64,000 bases of DNA from Bacteroidia bacterium (GTDB lineage Bacteria > Bacteroidota > Bacteroidia > Palsa-965), in contig JAKLJE010000006.1 in assembly GCA_023151315.1 (NCBI GenBank), positions 111,206 to 175,205 on the forward strand, written 5' to 3'. The notes below the pieces were generated by a model, which had not been told where the DNA came from, ran no database searches, and worked only from the letters and a program-made list of their open reading frames with translations. Of the stretch, positions 25,739-34,778 are shown in pieces. The translations under genes and the position numbers were made by a program. Within the stretch, counting starts at the first letter, position 1. Every line of letters begins with the position of its first letter.

Positions 25739-27757
25739 TCACACACGAATCCCCACCACGCACACATCATCAGTCTGTTCGTAAACACCTTTCCACCCTT
25801 CGAAGAACTCATTCAGTTTTGACTGCTGATCCTTCATCGGCATATCTGCAATGGAAATCAGCAATTCACGGAACGGTTTGTATTTGAATTTCTTTCCGTG
25901 CACACCGCCGAACTGATCGGCGAAACCGTCACTGAACAGATAGATTACATCTCCTTTCTGAAGTTGCAGATGCTGTTGCGTGAAATCTGTTTCGTTCTCA
26001 AATACACCAACCGGTTGCTTGTCTGCAGCGAGAACTATCATTTCTCCGTTTCGGCATACCCACGCTGAGTTGTAGGCCCCGGAATACCAAAGCTCCAATG
26101 TTTCATAGTTGATTGAAACTAAAGCAATATCCATTCCGTCTTTCCGCTCCTGATTTTTTCTGGTTTTCAGATTGCGCTTTACAACTTTGCGTGTTTCATT
26201 CAGAATCTTGTCGCTCTGATGAATGTGATTGTTTACCACAACTTCGTTCAACGCGTTACTGCAGATTACGCTCATCAACGCTCCGGGAACACCGTGACCT
26301 GTACAATCGGCAACGGCACAATGACGAAGTGCCCCGGGTTTGCCGTCTTTCGCCTCGGTGTAGAACCAGTAGAAATCTCCGCTGACGATATCTTTCGGTT
26401 TGGAATAAACGAACGCGTCCGGATGAATAATGTGGAAGATGTCTTCATTAGGCATAAATGCCGATTGAATATCCTTGGCATAGGTAATGCTGTCTGTTAT
26501 CTCTTTCTGCTTTACTTCCAACATCACCTTCTGCTTTTCAATTTCTCCCTTCTGTTCTTCAACGCGTTCTTTTTGTTCGTTGATGATGACATTGGCACGT
26601 TTCGTTTTTCTGAAATTCCGGTAAGCAATCACCGCAAATACGCCCACCGCAATCAATCCCAATGTTCCGATGAGGAGCATTCTCGTTTTCGCTTCATTTT
26701 CTTTTTCCTGAGCAGAAAGTTCCAGAGACTGATTCTTGATCTGCAGATCTTTTTTCTCCGTCTCGAACTTCGTCTGTGTTTCATGAAGAATCTCCATGTT
26801 CTGAGTTACACAGAGTGAGTCGGCCATAGCTTTACTCAGAGCCATGTAATAGTAAACACTGTCAGGCTTATTCTTATAAACGTAATACAAACCGATTTGA
26901 CCGTAGATGTATTGCAGATTGTCTTTTACATCCAGTTCTTTTGAAATCGTCAGGGAACCAAACGTGTACTTGCGTACCAGTTCATCATTTACCGGTTTCT
27001 CGTGAATCAAAATATCACTGTATGTGATGTAGGCTGTAATAAGATTGTATCGGAAATTATTACGTTCCAGATAGGGGATGGATTTGTCAAAGTAATAAAC
27101 AGCCGAGTCTTTCTCTCCCATATTGTATTTAAGAGAAGCATATTCCGCCATCGTCTGATAGTAAAATGCACTGTCCCCGAGCGAATAGGCATTGTTCATT
27201 GCTTTAAAAAAGTACACGGCGCCTTCCTTTTTCTTTCCGAGAAACTTGTTGTTGTTCCCAGCTCCCATGTAGGCCATGGTTAAACCTTTACGAAAACCGA
27301 TCTTCTCATAAATTGCAATGGCCTGAAGATTATCGTTCAACGCACCTTGGTAATCTTTCATGGATTGTTTTACAACCGCGAAACTCTGATACACCTTCCC
27401 GATTCCTTTTTCATTATTGATTTTCTTGAAGTGTGTTTGGGCTTTGGTGTAATAGTAAATGGCAGAATCCATGTTTCCGCTCATGTGAGAGTAGTTACCC
27501 ATCTGAATATTAGCGTCGCCAACAGCTACCGAATTCGCCGGAGCGATCTTCAGCGCTTTATTCGCATAAACCACAACTGAATCCGGATTTACCGATAAGA
27601 AGTGTCGAGCCAATTGCACATACAACTTCGCTGCGGAATCGTTACTTACCGTAACTGCTATTTTGTTCAGAGAGTCGGGGAGCGACTGTTGCGCATTCGC
27701 TATTCCGGAGAGAATACATAGCAAAGTTGTGATAAGGTATGTCGTGTAATTCTTCAT
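25739..27757 (-). CDS. TPR / coiled-coil / SpoIIE-type PP2C phosphatase
   Basis: This 672-residue membrane-anchored signalling protein has a signal peptide (TTLLCILSGIANAQ). TPR repeats occupy about 40-320 in the periplasm; a coiled coil (TKFETEKKDLQIKNQSLELS), one membrane helix (about 357-378, LLIGTLGLIAVGVFAVIAY) and a second, cytoplasmic coiled coil (INEQKERVEEQKGEIEKQ) follow. A SpoIIE/PP2C domain fills about 430-672 with metal-binding aspartates in SGDFYWF, VADCTGHGVPGALMS, LFSDGFADQFGG and TDDVCVVGIR. These enzymes dephosphorylate serine or threonine on partner proteins, often anti-sigma antagonists; no such partner lies next to it here. It is monocistronic. A relic of a second copy lies at 14096-14164. 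Confidence 0.92.
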   Translation of the reverse strand: MKNYTTYLITTLLCILSGIANAQQSLPDSLNKIAVTVSNDSAAKLYVQLARHFLSVNPDSVVVYANKALKIAPANSVAVGDANIQMGNYSHMSGNMDSAIYYYTKAQTHFKKINNEKGIGKVYQSFAVVKQSMKDYQGALNDNLQAIAIYEKIGFRKGLTMAYMGAGNNNKFLGKKKEGAVYFFKAMNNAYSLGDSAFYYQTMAEYASLKYNMGEKDSAVYYFDKSIPYLERNNFRYNLITAYITYSDILIHEKPVNDELVRKYTFGSLTISKELDVKDNLQYIYGQIGLYYVYKNKPDSVYYYMALSKAMADSLCVTQNMEILHETQTKFETEKKDLQIKNQSLELSAQEKENEAKTRMLLIGTLGLIAVGVFAVIAYRNFRKTKRANVIINEQKERVEEQKGEIEKQKVMLEVKQKEITDSITYAKDIQSAFMPNEDIFHIIHPDAFVYSKPKDIVSGDFYWFYTEAKDGKPGALRHCAVADCTGHGVPGALMSVICSNALNEVVVNNHIHQSDKILNETRKVVKRNLKTRKNQERKDGMDIALVSINYETLELWYSGAYNSAWVCRNGEMIVLAADKQPVGVFENETDFTQQHLQLQKGDVIYLFSDGFADQFGGVHGKKFKYKPFRELLISIADMPMKDQQSKLNEFFEGWKGVYEQTDDVCVVGIRV

Positions 27758-27918
27758 TAGAATTGCTTATGGTTTATTCTGGAAATGCAAATTTCACACT
27801 AATTTATTAATGATCGGATATCCTTGACAATGTGTGTTGTTTTAAGTGAAAGTTTCGGAAGTTGTATCTGATCACGCCGACTTAGTTCCATTTCGTATTT
27901 GTGCTGGGTATAAAAATG

Positions 27919-27948
27919 AAAACCTCCCATTATACAACGGGAGGTTTT
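27919..27948 (-). terminator. Terminator after the glycine-rich protein gene
   Basis: AAAACCTCCC and GGGAGGTTTT form a 10-bp stem with a 10-base loop. On the reverse strand it is followed by CATTTTTA. It lies 18 bases past the stop of the gene at 27966-30281. Confidence 0.85.
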
Positions 27949-27965
27949 CAGATTGCATGAATATT

Positions 27966-30281
27966 TTACTTCTGAACAATCACACGTTGCGTTGTTCTTG
28001 TTCCGTCCGCAGAAACTGCTGTGATGAAATAGATTCCTGCAGTCTCAATTGTCATATCGAACTTCTCATTCGCCAACATACGTTCTGACTGTATTGCTTT
28101 ACCCGTTGCATCGTAAACATATACGTCTGCATATTCAGTGCTGTTCAATGTTAATGTGAACAGACCGTTATTCGGATTCGGCATTACAGTGAATGAAACA
28201 CTGGTGTTAATTCCATTCAATCCCGTACATACATCTACAGTTACCGTGTCAATTGCACTCGATGTACAGCTGTTTCCATCTGTGTATGTGTATGTAATTA
28301 CATGTGAACCTGCCCCGGCAGCTGCCGGATCAAAAGTTCCCGCTGTAACTCCCGGACCGCTGTACGTGCCGCCTGAAGGTGATCCGCCGGTGAGTGTTTG
28401 CGGAGCATCTGCCACGCAGATTGTACCGAATGCATTCGAATACGTCACTGTCGGTAACGCAGGATCATTCAATGTAACACTCGCAGTCGTTGTACATCCG
28501 TTGGCATCAGTGATGGTACAATTGTAGCTGCCGGATGTAACTCCATTCAGATCTTCTGTTGTAGCTGCATTACTCCACACAAATGTGTAAGCACTTGTGC
28601 CTCCTGTAACCGTTAAATCTGCAGAACCATTCGAGCCTCCGCAATTAGAAGGGTTTGTTCCGTTTGCACTTGCTGCAAGGATTGATGGCTCAGTAACCGT
28701 TACGCTGGTTGATGAAATGCATCCGTTTGCATCAGATACACTGTAAGTATATGTTCCCGCTGTCGCTGTAAATGTGCCTGTTCCTGAATACGGACTTGTT
28801 CCTCCGCTGGCTGTAACTGTTACGGAAGTTGTACCGCCATTACATGCAATGGAACCGGCAGATGAAAGAGGAATCAATTGTGAAGGTGAAGTAACAGATG
28901 CAGTGACTGTTGTTGTGCATCCGATTCCATCAGTTACAATGCATGTATATGTTCCGGAAGTTAATCCGCTTACTGATGTTGTGCCGTCTCCTGTTGGATT
29001 ACCTGGTTGCCAATCATAAGTGTAAGTGCCAATTCCGCCTGTTGCTGAATTAACTGATGCGGCTCCGATCACACCGTTAAAACAAATGTTGTTGGTAGTG
29101 GAGGCCAATGTCATAACCGGTGCAGAAACGGATAAAGTAGCAGTAGAAGAAAGCGTATTACATGCTCCATCAGCTGCTGTGCAACGATAGATGTATCCGT
29201 TCATTCCTGTTGTTACACCCGAAATAGTAAGCGTTTGAGTTGTAGCACCTGAATAGGTCGCGTTATTTGTAATTGTAGTAAATCCTGAACCTGTGTTCAC
29301 TTCCCACTGCCATGTTGTTGCACCTGCAGTAGTAACACTGTAAGATGTATTAACACCTGCACAAACTGATGCATTCGCCGGTTGTTGTGAGTATGTTGGA
29401 TTTACGCAAGAAGGAGTAGCAGTTGTAATTACAACCTGTCCGTTACCTGTTCTGATTCCTCCGGTAAAAATCGGATTCGTTAATGTTCCTGAATACGACG
29501 ATCCGCCACCGCCGCCGCCACCACCGCAGTTACCTACGGATGATCCGCCGCCGCCGTAATATCCTCCGCCACCACCATTGGTGCCGCCGTAAGTTGTATA
29601 GCAAATACCGTTTTCCCAAGCATCTCCGTTTCCTCCCAATCCTAATGTTCCCGCTTGTCCGCAAGAACTGGTGTAGCATGTATTGCAGGAAGGTTGTCCG
29701 CCTGATGTAAATCCACCTCCGCCTGCACCTCCTGAATGACAAGAAGTGTTTCCTGTTCCACCTGTAACTCCGCCGGCACCACCGTTTCCTCCATATCCAT
29801 CACCACCGCCACCACCGGCATAATTAGGACCAACAGTTCCGCCGCCACCTGTTCCTCCATTACGGACTCCAACGTCAGTTTGACCACCACCGCCGCCACC
29901 GCCTGCAACAATAACGCGATCGGCCAGTGCATATGGCGATACGCGCACATCAGATGCGCCACCGCCGTTTCTTGCAATTGCCGCATGTCCTGTACCACCA
30001 CCATTGTAACCGTTCTGCCCGCCTACATAAACATTCAGCACTTGACCTGGCGTTACCGACATCGTTCCTTTAACGTATCCGCCATTACCACCGTTACCAC
30101 CGGCGCCCTGTGCGCCCCAGCATTCAATATCAATGGATGTTACACCAACAGGAACAGTGTACGTCTGAACACTTCCGGTAAAATTGAATGTAGTAACAAC
30201 CTGTGCGTTCAGACTGCAAGTCAATGCAAATAATCCGGCACTGAGCAGTTTAAACTTACTGAATAGTACTTGTTTTTTCAT
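27966..30281 (-). CDS. T9SS-secreted glycine-rich / SprB repeat protein
   Basis: This 771-residue protein has a signal peptide ending LTCSLNAQ. Residues about 28-292 form a glycine-rich domain that opens with TYTVPVGVTSIDIECWGAQG and is full of GGGGGGG runs broken by short polar or cysteine stretches (NTSCHSGGAGGG, SCNTCYTSSCGQ). This layout matches bacterial members of the glycine-rich domain also seen in the ALK/LTK receptors, as far as memory allows. An Ig-like domain (about 295-385), three SprB-type repeats (IACNGGTTSVTV, VSDANGC, VTEP) and a PKD-like module with YSGPGVTAGTFDP follow. A type A sorting domain ends it (MPNPNNGLF, GIYFITAVS). It is expected outside or on the cell. It stands alone with its own terminator. 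Confidence 0.9.
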   Translation of the reverse strand: MKKQVLFSKFKLLSAGLFALTCSLNAQVVTTFNFTGSVQTYTVPVGVTSIDIECWGAQGAGGNGGNGGYVKGTMSVTPGQVLNVYVGGQNGYNGGGTGHAAIARNGGGASDVRVSPYALADRVIVAGGGGGGGQTDVGVRNGGTGGGGTVGPNYAGGGGGDGYGGNGGAGGVTGGTGNTSCHSGGAGGGGFTSGGQPSCNTCYTSSCGQAGTLGLGGNGDAWENGICYTTYGGTNGGGGGYYGGGGSSVGNCGGGGGGGGSSYSGTLTNPIFTGGIRTGNGQVVITTATPSCVNPTYSQQPANASVCAGVNTSYSVTTAGATTWQWEVNTGSGFTTITNNATYSGATTQTLTISGVTTGMNGYIYRCTAADGACNTLSSTATLSVSAPVMTLASTTNNICFNGVIGAASVNSATGGIGTYTYDWQPGNPTGDGTTSVSGLTSGTYTCIVTDGIGCTTTVTASVTSPSQLIPLSSAGSIACNGGTTSVTVTASGGTSPYSGTGTFTATAGTYTYSVSDANGCISSTSVTVTEPSILAASANGTNPSNCGGSNGSADLTVTGGTSAYTFVWSNAATTEDLNGVTSGSYNCTITDANGCTTTASVTLNDPALPTVTYSNAFGTICVADAPQTLTGGSPSGGTYSGPGVTAGTFDPAAAGAGSHVITYTYTDGNSCTSSAIDTVTVDVCTGLNGINTSVSFTVMPNPNNGLFTLTLNSTEYADVYVYDATGKAIQSERMLANEKFDMTIETAGIYFITAVSADGTRTTQRVIVQK

Positions 30282-30432
30282 GTAATGGGATTTTAGATGA
30301 TTATGTGATTTGCTCCATGCAATCTACAAATTCAATTTCAATCTTCACACACTCAAAGCCGGATTTCACCATGTGTAATCTTTCAGTTTATGCGGATGTG
30401 CCAGTTTTGCTTCACACAAACAGATCAAAACC

Positions 30433-32124
30433 ATGAAAAAAGCCATCGTTACCGTTTTAATCCTATTTGTTGCCTTGCAGGCAGGAGCAGCAACTCTTTA
30501 CAATCAGCTGTGTGCATTTAATCCGAATTGGTTTAAGTATGCAGACAGAGCACCTGTCGGACCTGCACGATTCTTCCCTTCCGACCGCGAATTGATTCAA
30601 ACACATTTGGAGAATGTGATCCGCATTCTCAAAGGAAATCCAACCTCAGGATTAGCACCTGCGCAATTTGAATCGCGACTTACATTGATCGAAGAACTCG
30701 ATGCTTACAGAGTGGCGGGTAGATTTCCGCAGAACTATTATCGCTTCGATCGCATTCCTGTTTTCATTGATGAACACGGAACGCATTGCGCAGTCGGACA
30801 TTTGATGCGTTGTAACGGTCATGAGGACCTTGCTTTGCGCACCGCTGCAAATGATAATTACATCTGGGTAAAGGATATTACAGATCCGGAAGTAGTGAAA
30901 TGGCAAATCGAATCCGGATTCACAATGGAAGAATTGAAGTTGATTCAGGGCGCATACGATTCATACATTCCATTTGCATGGACACTTCCTAATAAAATTG
31001 AGATTCCGCAAAAGCCTGAAGTTGTAACACGTTATTTCGAAAACGAGAATACCGGTAAACCAATGAAAGCGGAACCTGCGAATATCTGGGTGAAAGGAGA
31101 AGGAAAGAACGGAGTTTTGCATGGCAAATGGATTCAGTATTTTTCTAAAGGATTGCCTTGGATCATTGGTTACTTCAAGGACGGACAACGCTCCGGACAA
31201 TGGTCGGAATATTATCAGGGTACAAGTCAGTTGTGCAGAACTGAAAACTGGCGCAATGATAAACTCAACGGAATCAGAAAACGTTGGGATCGTCAGGGAA
31301 GATTGATTGAAGAAATTCTTTTCAAAGACGGAAAGGCCGTAACGAAAACGAATTACTCATTGGAAGATTCGCTTGTATATATTCGTAAACCACTTGATTC
31401 GAATTTGGTTTACACGGAAATCTTCAACTACGAAGGTTCTATGATTGCATGCGGACAGGAACGTATTTACAATCCGGGAAATCTGCAGTGGTTTCAGAAT
31501 ATTGAATTAACAGCATTGAATACTATGATGCTTCCGCAATCGCAACCGATAACATCTATTGCCACAGGCAATCCGTTTCGAAGCAGCTATACTGAGAGTT
31601 CATCGTATTCCGGAGCTCAACGCGTGGAATTGTACGGAAATATTTCATTGGTGGAATACAAAAAGGAAGGTACATGGACGTATTACCGCGAATACACCAA
31701 CAGCAATTCTACTCAGGATTTTCACATGTTCGGATTCATCCAAAGGAACTACCGTCATCTTGCCAATACCATCATCAGTTCTTTGCAGCAATTCAGAATA
31801 AAAATCCGTTTTGTGAATTGCGATTCACTCCGAATGGCTTACGATTATGATCAGCTGGTTGATTTCTATGCATACAGCGCTAATGATAAACTTCACCTTC
31901 ACGCGGAGTACTATGATACTGTTATGACCTCCAATCTTATCGTTTCATTGAATTGGTACAGTCGTTATTATGATCCGCATCCGCAATCTGCACTAAAGTC
32001 GATGAAGTCGGTTGGAGAATTAGACCTATACGGAAGGAAAGTGGGGGAGTGGAATTGCTTTGATCAATATGGCAGCCTTTATAAATCCGAGAATTATCTT
32101 ATTGCCTGGAAGGAAGAAGAGTAG
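30433..32124 (+). CDS. Exported protein with CAVGHLM-type domain and MORN/YwqK-like repeats
   Basis: This 563-residue protein has a signal peptide (AIVTVLILFVALQAGA). Residues about 45-180 form a helical domain with the motif VFIDEHGTHCAVGHLMR (about 113-129) and a following ESGFTMEELKLIQGAY segment; I recall this arrangement from other secreted bacterial proteins but know no function. Residues about 215-310 carry MORN/YwqK-like repeats (HGKWIQYFSKGLPWIIGYFK, SGQWSEYYQG, RWDRQGRLIEEILFKDGK), and a weaker set near the C terminus (VGEWNCFDQYGSLYKSEN). There is no sorting domain, so it is probably periplasmic. It precedes a kinase/regulator pair but a strong terminator separates them. Confidence 0.75.
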   Translation: MKKAIVTVLILFVALQAGAATLYNQLCAFNPNWFKYADRAPVGPARFFPSDRELIQTHLENVIRILKGNPTSGLAPAQFESRLTLIEELDAYRVAGRFPQNYYRFDRIPVFIDEHGTHCAVGHLMRCNGHEDLALRTAANDNYIWVKDITDPEVVKWQIESGFTMEELKLIQGAYDSYIPFAWTLPNKIEIPQKPEVVTRYFENENTGKPMKAEPANIWVKGEGKNGVLHGKWIQYFSKGLPWIIGYFKDGQRSGQWSEYYQGTSQLCRTENWRNDKLNGIRKRWDRQGRLIEEILFKDGKAVTKTNYSLEDSLVYIRKPLDSNLVYTEIFNYEGSMIACGQERIYNPGNLQWFQNIELTALNTMMLPQSQPITSIATGNPFRSSYTESSSYSGAQRVELYGNISLVEYKKEGTWTYYREYTNSNSTQDFHMFGFIQRNYRHLANTIISSLQQFRIKIRFVNCDSLRMAYDYDQLVDFYAYSANDKLHLHAEYYDTVMTSNLIVSLNWYSRYYDPHPQSALKSMKSVGELDLYGRKVGEWNCFDQYGSLYKSENYLIAWKEEE

Positions 32125-32135
32125 CCAATCAATTC

Positions 32136-32180
32136 AAACAGATTTCGCAAAGGAGAATTGTTCTTTGCGGAATCTGTTTT
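32136..32180 (+). terminator. Strong hairpin terminator
   Basis: A 17-bp stem (AAACAGATTTCGCAAAG against CTTTGCGGAATCTGTTT, one G-T pair) has a 10-base loop and ends in TTTT. It lies 12 bases after the stop at 32124 and separates that gene from the kinase gene. Confidence 0.85.
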
Positions 32181-32205
32181 AACGGAGTAACTCCGATAGA
32201 TTGAT

Positions 32206-32213
32206 TAAATTTG
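32206..32213 (+). promoter_or_regulatory. -7 promoter box TAAATTTG
   Basis: The box matches TAnnTTTG and lies 8 bases before the ATG at 32222, so the transcript would have almost no leader. No TTG sits at the usual -33 distance. Confidence 0.4.
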
Positions 32214-32221
32214 AGAGGCGC

Positions 32222-34006
32222 ATGAGATATTTCACTCTGATTGTGTTTTCACTATTTATAACTGTTGGCGGTGCTGCACAGAATTCAATTGCTGTGGACA
32301 CCGGCGACGGTACTTATGTGCGTCAAATCAACGCTGCATTGAATCAGGTTCAGGTTGCATTGGCTGAAAATAAAAGTCACGACGAACTGGCTGCTGCGTA
32401 TTTCAATCTCGGTAAAACTTATGCTACGGCTGGTGATCTCACCAAGGCAGAATTGAATATCAGCAAAGCGATTCAAGAGTCGTTAGCAGGAAACGGTAAA
32501 AATCGTGCGCAGTACTATCGCGAATTAGGTCGCATACAGGAGCGACGTAAAGCGTATGATCCCGCAGCAGCCAGTTATTCAAAGGCAGCGGAATTGTCTT
32601 CCGACAGCACGCAGCGCAAGTTGAATCTGAATGATGCCGCGCGAATGAAACAGTCTTCGCCTGTAAAACAGATGGAATATCTGAATCAGAATGCGGTTAT
32701 TCTCAATAATACCAACGACGATTACGAGCGCGTTCAGAATCTGAATTCCATGGCGAATACGAATGTTGCCATGAATCAGAATCCGCTGGCTATCATGAAT
32801 TATTATGAGGCGTTGAATGTGGTGGACAGCACAAGTGAAGAAGCAATCGCGATACAATCGAGTATTGTTGACTTGTATGTTGCTTCCAGTGATTTGCCAT
32901 CCGCTATCAGTGTGCAGAAGGAATTGGTGAAAGAAACTGCAGAAACAAAATCGGGAGATCGAATTGTTGAAGAATTGAAAGTTCTTTCTTCTCTGTATTT
33001 AAAAGCCGACAGTACCGAAGCGGCCATACGTGCGTTGGAATCCGCTTATACGAAAGCTGTGCAGGTGTATAGTTTTCGCGGGGCAAGAGAAAGTGCCGTC
33101 TTGCTCGCAGAGTTGTATGCAAAGCAAAGCCGGAGTGAGAAAGCAGATTCCATTCTCCGTGATTTTGTAGAGCAGTCTGATCTGCTTGTTGCCTATGACA
33201 GTTCAATGTTCAACAGAAGGCAGCTGTTGATCAATGAAGAGCGCATTTCTCAATTGGAGAAGCAGCAGGCTTTGCAGGATGATTTAATTACGAGAACAAA
33301 TCGTTACAATTGGTTGCTGATTGGCTCAGTAGCAGTATTGACAGTTCTGTTGGGTTTAATCATCAACGCCTGGTTTTCCATCCGTAAACGAAACCGGAAA
33401 ATTGCGTTGCAATCGCTCCGCCGAGAAATGAATCCGCATTTTATTTTCAATAGTCTCAACAGCGTGAATCAGTTTATTGCCGGAAATGATGAACGCAAAG
33501 CCAATCAGTTCCTGACTTCGTATTCGGGATTGATGCGGAATATCGTAGAGAACTCAGGTAAGGATTTTATTTCTCTGGATACGGAATTACATCAACTTCG
33601 CAAATATCTTGAATTGGAGAAGCTGCGTTTTCCTGATAAGTTCGACTTCTATGTTGAAGTGGATCCTGATATATCAATTGAAGAAGTTCAGGTTCCGAAT
33701 ATGCTCATTCAACCGAATGTGGAAAATGCAATCTGGCACGGTCTGCGTTACAAAGATTCCGGCGGTTGGATCAGAGTGAAGTTTGCATCGAGTGATTCAG
33801 GTTTTATCGTAACAATAGACGACAACGGTATCGGTTTGCAGGAAAGCGCACGGCTCAAAACGAAGAATCAGAAAATGCATGAATCGCGCGGATTGAAGAA
33901 TACGGAAGAGAGAGTGCGATTGCTCAATGAGATTTACGGCACGAAAATAAGTTTCACCATCGAAGACAAACCTGAAGGCGGTACTTTAGCAACAATAACA
34001 TGGTAA
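32222..34006 (+). CDS. TPR-containing LytS-type sensor histidine kinase
   Basis: ATG 32222 is chosen because it starts the signal peptide (MRYFTLIVFSLFITVGGAAQ); the upstream TTG at 32201 would add seven residues and overlap the promoter box. The product is 594 residues. Periplasmic TPR-like helices span about 25-330, a helix near 340 leads into one membrane segment (about 362-385), and the cytoplasmic kinase core follows. The phospho-acceptor is His 406 in REMNPHFIFNSLNS; the ATP lid motifs are IQPNVENAIWHGL and IDDNGIGL. This is the His_kinase/HATPase_c arrangement of LytS/YehU proteins. It overlaps the LytTR regulator gene by 7 bases, so the two form one signalling pair. The signal sensed is unknown. 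Confidence 0.9.
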   Translation: MRYFTLIVFSLFITVGGAAQNSIAVDTGDGTYVRQINAALNQVQVALAENKSHDELAAAYFNLGKTYATAGDLTKAELNISKAIQESLAGNGKNRAQYYRELGRIQERRKAYDPAAASYSKAAELSSDSTQRKLNLNDAARMKQSSPVKQMEYLNQNAVILNNTNDDYERVQNLNSMANTNVAMNQNPLAIMNYYEALNVVDSTSEEAIAIQSSIVDLYVASSDLPSAISVQKELVKETAETKSGDRIVEELKVLSSLYLKADSTEAAIRALESAYTKAVQVYSFRGARESAVLLAELYAKQSRSEKADSILRDFVEQSDLLVAYDSSMFNRRQLLINEERISQLEKQQALQDDLITRTNRYNWLLIGSVAVLTVLLGLIINAWFSIRKRNRKIALQSLRREMNPHFIFNSLNSVNQFIAGNDERKANQFLTSYSGLMRNIVENSGKDFISLDTELHQLRKYLELEKLRFPDKFDFYVEVDPDISIEEVQVPNMLIQPNVENAIWHGLRYKDSGGWIRVKFASSDSGFIVTIDDNGIGLQESARLKTKNQKMHESRGLKNTEERVRLLNEIYGTKISFTIEDKPEGGTLATITW

Positions 34007-34746
34007 AGGAGAAAATCAGAAGCGTAATCGTTGAAGACGAACCGTCTGCAAGAGCCGCTTTGAAAGCGTATCTGGAAAAGTATTGCCCGCACATAAACGT
34101 GGTTGGAGAAGCAACAAATGCCAATGAAGCGGATAAAGTTCTTCATGAACTGAAACCACAGTTGGTTTTTCTGGATGTAGAACTTCCGTTCGGCAATGCT
34201 TTCGATATTCTGGAGCGTTGCAGTGATCTTCAGTTTGAAACAATTTTCGTAACAGCATTCTCTGAGTATTCTCTTCGCGCATTGAATCAAAGCGCGGCAT
34301 ATTATCTGCTGAAACCGGTGAACATTGAAGAATTGATTACCGCAGTTGAGCGCGCGGCTGAGGAAATTGCAAAGACCGAATATTTCGATCGCAATAAATT
34401 CGTTGTACAGAATTTCCGGGAACAGAAACCGGAACGACGTCAGATTATATTACCTACAGTAGAAGGCTTTGAGGTTGTGAAATTGGAAGACGTTGTTCGT
34501 TTGCAAGGCAATGGGAATTTTACTGACATTTTCCTGAAGGACGGCACAAAGAAGATGGCTTGCCGTTTTCTGAAACATTACGACGAAATTCTTTCACATC
34601 CTTTCATTCGTGTTCATCGATCGCATATCGTGAATATGGATTGTGTAAAATCCTATCAACGCAGCGGCTCTGTGATCATGTCTGATAACTCAGAAGTGGA
34701 TGTATCACCTGCCTATAAAGAAGAATTCCTGAGCCACTTCAAGTGA
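34000..34746 (+). CDS. LytTR-family response regulator
   Basis: This 248-residue regulator has a receiver domain (about 7-125) with the acidic pair VEDE, phospho-acceptor Asp 59 (LVFLDVELP), conserved Thr/Ala in FVTAFSEYSL and Lys in LLKPVN. A LytTR DNA-binding domain follows (about 145-247: VVRLQGNGNFTDIFLKDG, FIRVHRSHIVNM). LytTR domains bind paired 9-bp repeats. It overlaps the preceding kinase, which is its likely phosphodonor. I found no matching paired repeat in front of this operon, so its targets are probably outside the window. A hairpin overlaps its stop codon. Confidence 0.93.
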   Translation: MVKEKIRSVIVEDEPSARAALKAYLEKYCPHINVVGEATNANEADKVLHELKPQLVFLDVELPFGNAFDILERCSDLQFETIFVTAFSEYSLRALNQSAAYYLLKPVNIEELITAVERAAEEIAKTEYFDRNKFVVQNFREQKPERRQIILPTVEGFEVVKLEDVVRLQGNGNFTDIFLKDGTKKMACRFLKHYDEILSHPFIRVHRSHIVNMDCVKSYQRSGSVIMSDNSEVDVSPAYKEEFLSHFK

Positions 34747-34760
34747 GCGACTCAGGAATT
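34724..34760 (+). terminator. Hairpin at the end of the LytTR gene
   Basis: AATTCCTGAG and CTCAGGAATT pair over 10 bp, with an inner CACTT/AAGTG stem; the T-rich tail ATTCTGTTTG is imperfect. It includes the last codons and serves the convergent 34746/34779 gene ends. Confidence 0.5.
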
Positions 34761-34778
34761 ATTCTGTTTGTTGAATTC

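Noticed and set aside
29642..30233. Long frames in both directions over the glycine-rich gene
   Set aside because: Low-complexity Gly codons (GGN) leave other frames open by composition; only the T9SS frame has a signal peptide and sorting domain.
30433..32124. Toxin-antitoxin system of the YwqK type
   Set aside because: Only the MORN-like repeats resemble YwqK; the protein is exported, large, and has no toxin partner next to it.
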